Source: Pseudomonadota bacterium (GTDB taxonomy: Bacteria; Desulfobacterota; Desulfovibrionia; Desulfovibrionales; Desulfovibrionaceae). From it: a stretch of 64,000 nucleotides of DNA. Each line of letters starts with the position of its first letter. Position 1 is the stretch's first letter. The notes under the pieces are model-generated. The model worked only from the letters and a program-made list of their open reading frames with translations. It made no database searches and was not told where the DNA came from. This document shows, piece by piece, positions 27,053-37,600 of this stretch. The position numbers were made by a program, and so were the translations under genes. The stretch covers positions 10,308-74,307 of the forward strand of contig JAEYTO010000068.1 in the NCBI GenBank assembly GCA_023433925.1, read 5' to 3'.

Positions 27053-27577
27053 TGCGATGTGAATGGTCCTGGTGAACGCCGCGTGGGACGGTCACGGCCG
27101 CCCGCGCGGCATTCGCCTTTGAGGCGGGCGCAGGGGAAGCATCTGTCGGGAGCGTCGTCCTCTTGTCAGCCCGGCAGAGCGCCTTCCGGCGTTTCGTGAA
27201 ATCCGAAGCCTTCTGTTTTCGCCGATTTCGGCGGTGATCGCCTGGTACCCAAAGCATCTTCCGTCAAGCCGGAGCGGAGCGTGGCTGTCCGGGATGGCTC
27301 CTTCGGTTCCTGTCGCCACCGAGCCAGGACGATATGCCGTGAAGCGGCATCCCGGCATCGGGTCTTGTCTTGCGTGGTGCTCCAGGCCTCGTGCCGCCAT
27401 GATAGCTCATGGCCTGGCCCTCGGCTGGAGCGGCCGGGCCGGCAAGGAATCTTCGGGCGGGCGCCGCTTCCGTCCACATCCTGTTCACGCCCCTGCCACG
27501 GCTGTCGCCCGCGATGGCCACGCCATGGCGGATGAGGCGTGGCATTGCGCCAGGACGTGCTTTCCTCACGGAGGACG
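27053..27577. other. Intergenic region before the autotransporter
   Basis: About 525 bp with only overlapping shadow frames on both strands. I see no convincing gene, terminator or promoter. An imperfect inverted repeat CCAGGCC...GGCCTGG spans roughly 27380-27416. The downstream gene has its ribosome site GGAGG at about 27570. Confidence 0.35.
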
Positions 27578-30500
27578 ATGATGTTGTCAGGCCAATTCCA
27601 TGCCGTCGCGTCTTGCGCCGGCGCGGGCCGATCGCCTTTTCTCCATTGCGTGGCCATCCTGTGCGCCTTCCTCGCCGTGGCCGGTGCGGGAGAGGCCCGC
27701 GCGGACATGCCTGATGCGGGGCAGCGGGCGGCCCTGGAGGCCGTCGCGGCCGCGAGGAAAGCGCAGACGGGCTTCGCCTACGGCATGGGTCTGATCGATG
27801 CCGCCGGAATGACGCACTTCTACGACAACGGGATCGGCCCGACCGACCTGGTGCGCATCGGCAGCCAAAGCAAGACCTTCGCGGGCACTGTAGTGCTTCG
27901 TCTGGTGGAAAGCGGCGCATTCTCCCTGGACGACACGCTCGGCGAGGTGGTCGCCAGGCATGGCGTCGATCTGGGAGCCGCCTTGCCGGCCGGGGCGGAT
28001 AGCATCACCATCGCCCAGCTGCTCAACATGTCCTCGGGCATCCCCAACTATCTCGGGCAGCCGGTGACCGTCGCGGGGACCACGAAGACGCTCTGGGAAC
28101 AATGGAAGGACCAGAACTACGGACCCGTGCCCGGCATCGACCACAAGGCCCTGGCCGCGCTCGGCCTGGGCGGCTATCCCGCCGCTTTCGCGCCGGGGTT
28201 CACGGGGGCCTACTCCAACACGAACGCCATCATCCTGTCGCTCATTGCCGAGAAGGTGACCGGCAAGCCCTTCGAGACATTGATAGACGAACTGACTACC
28301 GGCGTGGGCCTCACCGGCACGCGCCTGCCCACGGAATCGTCGCCCGCCGGCCTGCTGCCCGGCATGGAGAGCGGCAGCGCCATCACGAACATGGACGCGA
28401 CCATACCATGGACATCCGGCTCCATCGTCAGCACCGTCGAGGACCAGCTTTACTGGCTGCGGGCGCTTACGCAGAACAAGACCAAGAGCGACGGCGAACT
28501 GCTCACGCCCGAGATGTTCGCCAAGCGTTTCGATCTCGCGAACTCGAGCACGTTCATCATGGGCGGCCTGCCGGTCCAGTACGGCTACAACGTGCTGACC
28601 ATCGACATGAACCCTTTCGGCGTTCCCTTGACCCTGGTGGGTCACGGCGGAAGCATCGCCGGCTATAGCTCCTTCTCCGCCTGGTGCGAGGAGCTGAATT
28701 TCGGCATCGTCACGAACGCGGCGGTCGGTTCGGGCATCGACACATTCGGCAACTACACGAACATCGCCTCGGAAACGCTGCTCATGAACGCCATGAAGGC
28801 CTTGGAGCGCACCAACCGTGGCGATCACCTGGCAGGCGTGTCTCCCGGAACGTTAAGCTACGGTGCCGCCGGCGGATACTACTTCACGTCGGGGCAGACG
28901 CTCACCGGTGATACGACCATCGCGGCCAGCGGCGCGCAGACAGTGTTCCTCGACCTGGAGAACCCCGCGACCATCCTGATGACCATCGACCCGACACTGA
29001 CCGGATATCTGTCGGGAAACTCCACCACGCCGAAGACGCATATTGCGACAGGCTCCAACACCCTCACCCTTGCGCCGGGAGCCCGTGTCGAAGGTTACGG
29101 CGCCTACGCAACGCTCGTCGATGTCAACGCGGCCGGCGGTAAGCTCGTGAACAACGGCGAGTTGGCCTTCTACGGGCCGAACTCCACGGCCGTGTCCCTG
29201 GACGCGGCCAGCACGTACGAAAGCGCGGATAATTCCCTGATCTACGTGCAGGGCGGGGGCGGCGTGGCCCTGGATCTGGATGGCTACATCTCGCCCACTG
29301 CCATCCAGGGCGCAATCCAGACTTTGGGTAACAGCACGGCCGTGGCGGCGACGAACGGCGCGAACGCCCAATTCGAGAACGCGACCGTCGATGTGTACGC
29401 CACGGGCTTGGCCATGGATTCCAGCTTCAAGACAACGGACCCCGACAAGTACAGGCATACGGCCGTGCAGGCTCAATCGGGCTCCACGCTCGACTTCCGG
29501 AGCAGCAGCATTCTCATCGACGCCGAAAGGCCCTGGGACGGTGTGGCCTATCCCGTGGGCGTCCCGGTGTTGGACTTTCCCGCCATGCCGGGAGTGCTGA
29601 CCACGGCCGTGCGCATGGACTCGTCCACCGTGAGCGCGGAGGATACCTTCATCGCCGGGCCTGGATACGGGGTCGTGCTTGAGGGAAGCGGGCTTAACAG
29701 GTTCACCCTGACCGGCTCTGGGTCGTTGCTGCGGGGCGGGCTTGCGGCGTTCAAGCAGACCGGGGGCACGACGGATATCACGGTCAGCGGGGGGGCCACG
29801 GTGGTGGGGCGCTGGAACCTTCTGGGGACCGGCAACAGCCTTACCCTGGGCGATGCCCGCCTGCTCGTGGCGCTGGATGAAAACGCCCCGGCGGCCCACA
29901 TAGCCAATGCCGGCGCGGTGACGCTCGGCGCCGGGACAAGGACGACGGTCCTTCCCGTCTCCAGCGGTCTCCTGGCCGATGACAGCTTCCTGCTGATGAG
30001 CGGCGTCACGTCGTTCACAGGCGATGCCGATCAGATCGTCGTGCAGGATGTCGGCGGCATGTACCGCCCCATCACGTTTTCGACGGCTTACGCCGACGCG
30101 AGCGACAGCGTGACGCTGACCGCCGCGCGCGACTGGTCCTATTATCGAAACAGCGGCATCGAGAACGGCAGCCTGGCCGGCCTGCTGGACCATCTGCCGT
30201 CGGTACAGAGCAGCCTTTCCCCCTCCGTCCGCCAATTGGTGCAGTACATGGATTCCAGCGCCGCCCCGAGGAGTGACGCGGGTCGTTTGCAACCCCACAC
30301 CCTGCACGGCATCGCGCTTTCCGAGCTGCGCCATGCCGGCAATACGCGCCGCTTCGCCGCCGAGCCCGTATCCCGGCCAGGCGACGCCGCCACGGCCCAG
30401 GACCAGACGCAAGCCCAGGCCCAGGCGCAGGTCCAGGCGTGGCATGCCTTTGGCGGGGTATTCGGGAATCACGCAAGGCAGGACGCCTCCGGCGAGGACC

Positions 30501-31315
30501 CCTTCGGGTACACCATCGACGGCCAAGGCGCTCTTGTCGGCATGGGCAAGCGCCTGGGGGATGACGTGAGCCTTGGGGCGTTTCTCGGCTACAGCTCTCA
30601 AGAGCAGGAGTACAAGAAGGGTTACGGACGTATCCGGGATACCATCACTCGCGTGGGCCCCTTCGCGGACATCCGCACGCCCCTTGTGGACGTGTTCGCC
30701 TCCACCTCGGGGGGCTTTCACGAGGTGGACAGCCGTCGCGAGCTGCGATTCTCGTCCTGGAGCGAAACCAACGACGCCGACTACCGGGCCTGGGACGTGC
30801 TTTCGTATCTGTCCCTGTCCAAGGATGTGGATGTCTCGGTGCTGCGCGTCACTCCCAGGGTGGAGGCGGCGCACGTGTACCTGCGAGCCGACTCGTACAC
30901 GGAGAAGACAGGCGCGAAAGACCCGTGGATGTTCGGCCAGGACGCCTCGGGCGTCCTTGATGTGGATGACGCGACCTATCAATACCTTGCGTCCAACACG
31001 AGCCTTGAGGTCGGGTACGACATCACCGGCGCGCTGGGTGTCGTATCGCTGAGCGCGGGGGCGGGCTGGTGGCGTCAGTGGCTCGGCGACAGGCCCGAGG
31101 TCGACGCGGCGTTCGTCGGCGGAGGCGGCGACACCTTCGCCACCATGGGCGCGCGCACCGATGACGACATGCTGCTGCTGAAAGCCGGGACGTCCTGGGA
31201 CACCAAAAGCAAGACCAACAGCGATGTGCGTCTGGCCCTGAATTTTGAACAGTATATTGGCGAGACCGCCCGCGACATCAGCGTGGCCTCATTCACATTG
31301 GGAGTGGCGTTCTAA
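27578..31315 (+). CDS. Autotransporter with serine beta-lactamase/D-aminopeptidase-like (S12) passenger
   Basis: A 1245-aa fusion; the ATG at 27578 follows GGAGG. A long signal peptide ends near GEARAD. Residues about 50-385 form a penicillin-binding/beta-lactamase class C fold: SQSK (Ser96, Lys99) as the S-x-x-K site, YSN (Tyr212) as Y-x-N, and HGG (His356) as the KTG equivalent. Residues about 410-880 are repetitive, Gly/Thr/Val-rich beta-helix passenger. After a Gln/Ala-rich linker, the last ~270 residues form an autotransporter beta-barrel (FGGVFGN..., ending SFTLGVAF with terminal Phe). The serine hydrolase should be displayed at the cell surface. Placed between two arms of a PKS/NRPS locus, it may process a D-residue-containing product, as periplasmic S12 peptidases do for some prodrugs. 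That role is inference. Confidence 0.92.
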   Translation: MMLSGQFHAVASCAGAGRSPFLHCVAILCAFLAVAGAGEARADMPDAGQRAALEAVAAARKAQTGFAYGMGLIDAAGMTHFYDNGIGPTDLVRIGSQSKTFAGTVVLRLVESGAFSLDDTLGEVVARHGVDLGAALPAGADSITIAQLLNMSSGIPNYLGQPVTVAGTTKTLWEQWKDQNYGPVPGIDHKALAALGLGGYPAAFAPGFTGAYSNTNAIILSLIAEKVTGKPFETLIDELTTGVGLTGTRLPTESSPAGLLPGMESGSAITNMDATIPWTSGSIVSTVEDQLYWLRALTQNKTKSDGELLTPEMFAKRFDLANSSTFIMGGLPVQYGYNVLTIDMNPFGVPLTLVGHGGSIAGYSSFSAWCEELNFGIVTNAAVGSGIDTFGNYTNIASETLLMNAMKALERTNRGDHLAGVSPGTLSYGAAGGYYFTSGQTLTGDTTIAASGAQTVFLDLENPATILMTIDPTLTGYLSGNSTTPKTHIATGSNTLTLAPGARVEGYGAYATLVDVNAAGGKLVNNGELAFYGPNSTAVSLDAASTYESADNSLIYVQGGGGVALDLDGYISPTAIQGAIQTLGNSTAVAATNGANAQFENATVDVYATGLAMDSSFKTTDPDKYRHTAVQAQSGSTLDFRSSSILIDAERPWDGVAYPVGVPVLDFPAMPGVLTTAVRMDSSTVSAEDTFIAGPGYGVVLEGSGLNRFTLTGSGSLLRGGLAAFKQTGGTTDITVSGGATVVGRWNLLGTGNSLTLGDARLLVALDENAPAAHIANAGAVTLGAGTRTTVLPVSSGLLADDSFLLMSGVTSFTGDADQIVVQDVGGMYRPITFSTAYADASDSVTLTAARDWSYYRNSGIENGSLAGLLDHLPSVQSSLSPSVRQLVQYMDSSAAPRSDAGRLQPHTLHGIALSELRHAGNTRRFAAEPVSRPGDAATAQDQTQAQAQAQVQAWHAFGGVFGNHARQDASGEDPFGYTIDGQGALVGMGKRLGDDVSLGAFLGYSSQEQEYKKGYGRIRDTITRVGPFADIRTPLVDVFASTSGGFHEVDSRRELRFSSWSETNDADYRAWDVLSYLSLSKDVDVSVLRVTPRVEAAHVYLRADSYTEKTGAKDPWMFGQDASGVLDVDDATYQYLASNTSLEVGYDITGALGVVSLSAGAGWWRQWLGDRPEVDAAFVGGGGDTFATMGARTDDDMLLLKAGTSWDTKSKTNSDVRLALNFEQYIGETARDISVASFTLGVAF

Positions 31316-31446
31316 GGGCCTGGGCCGCAAACGCGGGCCACGACCTGGGCGCGAGCCTTCGCCGGCCGCCCTGGTGTGTCATGAACCACTTCGTAAGCGG
31401 CTGAAACGCCCCAAGAACCCATCGTCGAGCGTACATATGTTTCATT

Positions 31447-31462
31447 TGTGATTACGATCACT
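31447..31462 (+). promoter_or_regulatory. CRP/FNR-family-like operator
   Basis: TGTGA-TTACGA-TCACT matches the TGTGA-N6-TCACA consensus of CRP-type regulators in nine of ten arm positions. It lies about 155 bp upstream of the NRPS start. Which family member would bind is unknown. Confidence 0.4.
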
Positions 31463-31548
31463 TGGCGGTGAGTTCATAACAGCCTCCAGTTCGAGCTTCA
31501 TTGGCGGGTTCAGGCCTTGCAACTTATGTCTTTCTCCTGTTTCGGCGT

Positions 31549-31572
31549 GCGGCTTCACGTGCATGAAGCCGC
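31549..31572. promoter_or_regulatory. Perfect 9-bp inverted repeat before the NRPS start
   Basis: GCGGCTTCA and TGAAGCCGC flank a six-base loop, 45 bp before the NRPS ATG. No T-run follows, so it is not a normal terminator. It could be an operator or a 5' leader hairpin. Confidence 0.4.
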
Positions 31573-31617
31573 GTCCGACTCATAATTGGCGGAACTGTTA
31601 CACCGAACGAGCGGAAT

Positions 31618-34600
31618 ATGACCTTGGACCGCATCTTCTCCGAGATTCACCAGCTTGCGCACACTGTCTTCGGCATTCCCAAGGACGAGCTGGACCCGCA
31701 CGCGGGCATCCTCGAACTTGGCCTTGATTCGCTCATGATCATCAAGCTGGGGCAGGAGATCGAGCGCCGCTTCGGAGTGGCCCTGGAGGCCCGCTGGTTT
31801 CTGACCGCCATGCCGTCCCTGACCACGCTCGCCGCGCATATTCACGGCCTCATGGGCAATGATGGGAGCGGCGGTGGCGGCGGCGGAAAGCAGTGCGCCT
31901 CGATGCCGTGCGCGGCTCCCGTCCCGGAGCAGGGTCAGTCGTCCGCCAAGCCCGCGCCCGTGGCGGAGCCCCGGCCGGACGCAGCCTCCGAAGCAGCCGC
32001 ATCGGCCGCTTCCGCCGCCATGGGCATGCTGGATGGCATATCGGCCCTAGGCTCCGGACTCCCCGGCCTGTCTGCCACCGGGGCCGCCGGGAGCGTGGCG
32101 GGCGCGCCTCGCGACGGGGCGGATGCGCGCAATGCCGAGGCCCTGGCTCTTTTCTCCGCGCAACTGGAAGCCATGCGGCAGATTTTCTCACGGCAGTTCG
32201 AGGCGCTCCAGGCCGTTCTGCCCGGCACTGGGACAGCCTCGCGAGCCAATGCTGCGGACGGGGCGGACGGGGCGACGGCATCCCGACGGCAGGGCGGAGC
32301 CTCGCTGCCGGAGGCTTGGCCGGAAGCGCGGCCCGAGCAGCCGCGCAAGCCGCACATGCGCGGCTTCGTGCTGGAGCCGACTCCCCTGACGTCCGAGCAG
32401 CAGGCCTTCGTGGAACGGCTCGTGGCCGCGCATGTGGCGCGCACGCGCCGTTCCCGCGAGCTTGGCAGGAAGAGCCCTGTCCTGGCCGACTGGAAGTCCT
32501 CCCTGTCCTACCGCCCGGAGCTGCGCGAAGCCGCGTATCCCATCGTTGCGGACACCATGAAGGGAGGCCGTTTCACCGACGTGGACGGCAACGAATATAT
32601 CGATATCGCCGTGGGCATGGGCGTGCACTTCCTCGGGCACAACCCGCCGTATGTGGAAGAGGCCATCCGCCGCAGGCTCGAACGCGGCTTCGGCCTCGGC
32701 CCCCAGTGCGACATCACCCAAGAAGCGGCGGAGCGCATCGGCAGGCTCACGGGAATGGAGCGCGTGAGCTTCTGCAACACCGGGTCCGAGGCCGTCATGT
32801 TCGCCCTGCGCCTGGCCAGGGCCAAGACCGGCAAAAGCACCGTCGCCATCTTCTCCGGGTCGTACCACGGCACCTTTGACGGCGTCCTGGCGGCGGAGGA
32901 GGGCGGCCGCCCTCATCCGTCCTCGCCCGGCACGCCCGAGGGCATGGTGCGGGACGTGCTCCTGCTCGACTACGATTCCGAGGCTGCCTTGGCCAAGCTG
33001 GAGGAGTATCGCGACACGCTCGCGGCGGTGCTCGTGGAGCCGGTGCAGAGCAGGCGGCCCGGCCTGCAGCCGCAGACCTTCCTGCGCAGGCTCCGCCGCT
33101 ACACGCAAGAACACGGCATCTGCCTGATCTTCGACGAGATGGTCAACGGCTTCCGCATCGCTGCCGGCGGCGCGCAGGCGCATTTCGGCATCCGGGCCGA
33201 CATGGCTCTGTATGGCAAGATCATCGGCGGCGGACTGCCCGTGGGCGTGATCGCGGGCAGGAAGGAGTACCTCGACCACATCGACGGCGGGTTCCTGGGT
33301 CAGGATGGCAGGCTTCCCTCCTCCGAGACCATCGTGTTCGGCGGAACCTTCTGCCGTCACCCCCTGAGCATGGAAGGCGTGCGCGCCACGGCGAGATATC
33401 TGGAGCAGCAGGGCCAGGCCCTGTATGCGCGCGCCAACGCAATGACGACCGACCTTGCCGACAGGCTGAACCTCTGGTTTCAGGACAACGAGGTTCCCCT
33501 GCGCCTGACGCACTTCGGCGCGCAGTTCATCTTCGAGAGCCATGGCCCTTACAGCGCCTTTGCCCAGCCCATGGAGCTGCCGCTGTTCTACATGCTGCTG
33601 CTCCAGCGCGGGGTCTATACATGGGAGCGGCGCACCTGCGGCATATCCACGGAGCATGATGAGGCGGACATGGCCCGCATCGGGCAGGCCGTGCGCGACA
33701 GCGTGACGGCCCTGCGCGAGGGGGGCTTCCCTTTCCGCCTGAAGGCGGGCGCGCCGAGGCTGTTCGAGCCCATGACCCCGACCCAGGAGCGGCTGTTCGC
33801 CATCTTCCAGCGGGAGCACGGGCAGGACGCCTACCACCTGCCCCTGGCTTGGCGCCTGGAAGGCGAGCTGGACGCCGACCTGCTCGAGATCAACCTCGGG
33901 GAGATCATCAAACGGCACGAGGCGCTGCGCACGGGCTTCCTCCAACTGGACGGCCGGCTGCTGCAGAAGATTCACCCGGAGCCGCCTTTTTTCCTGGAGC
34001 GGCTGGAGCGGGTGGACGCGAGCGCCGACGACACTCCGGATCGGCAGATCGCGGCCTTCATCCGGCCCTTCGAACTGGACAAGCCGCCGCTGCTCCGGGC
34101 GCGCCTGGCCCGTCAGCCGGACGGCGCGCACCTGTTCATGCTGGACGTCCTGCACATCACCGCGGACGGCGCGTCGCTGGGCATCATCCTCGACGAGCTG
34201 AACACGCTCATGCAAGGCGGCGGCCTCACGACAAAGCCCGTGCCGTTCCGCGAGGCGCACGCGGCTCTGCCCCTCGAAGGCCGGCAGGAGGACCTCGACT
34301 ACTGGACGGAGCGGCTGGCCGACAGCCCGCCCCTTGAGCTGCCCTTCGATCGCCCGGCCGAAGCCGGCTCGCCCGAGGGCGCGCAGCACTGGACGGTCAT
34401 CGGGGCGGACATTCTCGCGGCGGCCAAGGCGGCCTGCAAGACGTACGGCGTCACCTTGAACATGCTCCTGAACGGCGTGTACGTCATTTTCCTGCACGGC
34501 CTCACGGGCGGCCGGCGCTTCTGCGTGGGCATGGCCGATGGCGGGCGCTTCGGCCCCAAGGCCGGGCAGGCCGTGGGCATGTTCGTCAACACCGTGCCGC

Positions 34601-37600
34601 AGGACTTTCGCGTCGAGCCGGCGCAGGGCCTCAAGGAATTCTTCGCCTCCATCCGGCTGTCCTGCGCTGAGTCCATGAGCCGCAATCGCGCGCCCTACGG
34701 CGACATCGTCGGCGCGCTGGGCCGCTCGCCGGCCGCGACCATGCTGAGCTACGAACGAGCGGACCAGCGCAAGCCCGCCTGGCCGGGCCTGCGCATCACT
34801 CCCGAATCGGCGCACGGCCAGGGAGCCATGTACGATCTGGCCATGGACATCGTGGAGATGGACGGCGTGCTGCATTGCAACGTGCAGCATTCCACGGCGT
34901 TCAGGCCCGAGACGGCGCGATCCTTCGATCAGGTCTTCGCGCATCTCCTGGCTCAGGCGGCCGAGCGCGCGGAGGCCACGGTCGGCGATCTGTCCTTCCT
35001 CCCGCCGGCGCAGTACGACCGGCTGAAGCAGGAATGGGCCGCCGCGGCCAGGCCGTTCGACAGGTCCGTCTCCGTGGTGGAGGCCATCCGGCGGCAGGCT
35101 GGGCGCACGCCCCAAGCCACGGCCCTGGTGCAGGAGCACGACGGGCGGCTTGAAAGTGTCAGCTACGCGGATCTGGACGCCCGCAGCGACGCCTTGGCCC
35201 GCCGCCTCGCCGCGCTGGGCGCCGGGCCGGAAAAGGCCGTGGCGCTTCTCTTTGAGCGCGGTCCCGCCTTTGTCGTGGCCGCCTTGGCGGTCATGAAGGC
35301 GGGCGCGGCGTACATGCCTCTTTCCCCCGAATATCCCGACGAGCGCATGGAGTTCCAGTTGAGGGATTCCGGAGCCATGGCGCTCGCGACCTCGCGGGCT
35401 CTGCTGCCGCGCGCCCAGGGCTTCGGCGTGCCCTGTCTGACCCTCGGCCCGGGCGGCCAACTCGATGAATGTCCCGAGACCCACCCGGACTCGCTCTCGC
35501 CTGTCCAAGCGCCGGAGGACATGCCCCTGCCTCTGCCCGCGCCGGGACAGTTGGCCTACATCATCTACACCTCCGGCACCACGGGCAGGCCCAAGGGGGT
35601 GATGATCGAGCACCACAGCCTGGCCAACCTCTGCCAGTGGTTCATCCGGCATTACGAGATCACGGAGGCGGACCGGACCACGGCCTATGCGCCCTTCGTG
35701 TTCGACGCCTCGATCTGGGAGCTGTTCCCCATGCTCATGAGCGGGGCGTGCGTCCACGTCCTGCATGAGGACATCCGCCAGAGCCTGCCGCACATTCATG
35801 AGTACCTGCGCCGGCACCGGATCACGGTGACCTACTTCCTCTCGCAGGTCTCGGAGATGATCGAGGGGGATCGCCTGCCGGACCTGCGTCTGCTCCTGTG
35901 CGGCGGCGACGTGCTGCGCATGGCTTCCCCGCGCGGGAAGCACCGGCACAGCAACGCCTACGGCCCCACGGAGTTCACCATCACCTCGCACGTGGCGGAC
36001 CTGGACGGCGCCTGGCCCGTGCCCTTGGGCAAACCTCTCGACAACATCCAGTGCTTCATTCTCGATGCGCGCGGCCGGCTCATGCCCATCGGCTTTCCCG
36101 GCGAGATGTGCCTCGCGGGCGAGCAGATCGCGCGGGGATACCTGAACAGGCCGGAGGCCACCGAGAGGGCCTTCGTGCCCAACCCCTTCGCCCATGACGC
36201 GCCCGCGAGCGCCGGGACCGACCACTCCCGCCTGTACAGGACCGGCGATCTGTGCCGCTGGCGGGCGGACGGCGGGTATGACTTCCTGGGCCGCATGGAT
36301 GAGCAGGTCAAGATTCGCGGCCACAGGATCGAGCCAGGGGAGGTCGGCAAGGCGGTGGCCGAATGCCCGGGTGTCGAGCAGAACACGGTGCAGGCGCTCG
36401 CGGACGAGGCTGGGCGGAAATACCTGTGCGCGTACGTGGTCCCGTCGCCGGGGACGGACAGGGCGGCGCTCGAAGCCGCGCTGCGCGACCATCTGGCCCG
36501 GCGGCTGCCGCCGTACATGCTGCCGCAATGCCATGTCTTCCTCGACAGGCTGCCCTACGCCAGCAGCGGCAAGCTGGACAGGCGGGCGTTGCCCAAGCCG
36601 GAGCAGACCGCCGGCGACCACACGCCGCCGACCACGCCCGAGGAGGCCATGCTGGCCGAAGTCTGGCAGGAGCAGCTCGGCCGCCCGCGCATCGGCCGGA
36701 ACGACAATTTCTTCGAGCTGGGCGGGGACTCCATCAAAGGGCTCATGCTCACGGCGGCGGTGCGCGCCAGGGGCTACGCCATGCAAGCCCGGGACCTGTT
36801 CAACGCGCCCACGCTCAAGGCCCTCGCCGCGCTCCTCGATCCCATCGCCGAGCCGGGCGGGGCGGAGGACAAGGGACGCCGCGCGGGTGAGACCGCCGCA
36901 TCCGTCGGCATGGGCTTACAGCACTTTGCAAATGAATCGAGAGAGGGCGCCGCCCTCTCTCGAACTCTCTCCCGCCAGGGGCCCTTATTCAGACAGGGCC
37001 CCCTGGACCCCCTTGGGCTATTGCGGCGAGGGACGGTTTTCTCAACTCAATCGCAAACTGCCATAGCCGCCCAGACGGCGAGAGCCGGGGAGAGCTCCGG
37101 GCGCGCAGGCGCGTCTTCGCCCCTTGCCGCCGTGGCCGTCTCCACACACGCGGCGGCAGTCGCCGTGAAGCCGGCCGATTCCTTCCTCGCCGGCACGGCG
37201 CCCGACGGCATCCTGCCCGCCGACATGGCGGCGATCCGTTCCCGCCTTGGGGACGCCTTGGAGCACGTCCACCTGCCGTCCCCCATGCAGGAAGGCATGC
37301 TCTTCCACCACCAACTGGCCCGCGATGGCGGCGACTCCGAGGTCTACAAGGAGCAGAGCGATCTGCGCCTGCGCGGCCCGCTGGACGTCGAGGCCCTTGA
37401 GGCGCGCTTTGCGCGCATCATAGCCCGGCACGAGGCCTTGCGCTCGGTCCTGGCGCATCGGGACGTCTCGCGGCCGCTCGTGGCCGTGCTGCGCGCCGGG
37501 AGCATTCCGGAGTCGTGCTTCACGCACGTCGATCTCTCGGCGCTTTCCCCGCGCGAGCAGGAGCTGCGCATCGAAGCGGCCGCCCGGGATGCGCGCGCGG

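Larger units (their letters stand above)
31316..31617. other. Leader/promoter region of the NRPS operon
   Basis: About 300 bp between autotransporter and NRPS. It holds a CRP/FNR-like palindrome at 31447-31462 and a strong hairpin at 31549-31572, listed separately. No clear terminator for the autotransporter is visible, so read-through is possible. Confidence 0.5.

Noticed and set aside
30390..30450. Gln/Ala repeat in the autotransporter as possible tandem repeat locus
   Set aside because: Short imperfect CAGGC-type codon repeats in a linker before the barrel, common in such proteins and too short to call a variable repeat.
27587..31000. Long open frames antisense to the autotransporter
   Set aside because: High GC third positions keep antisense frames open. 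Their composition is Arg/His/Gly-rich without domains, and the sense frame has clear catalytic motifs.
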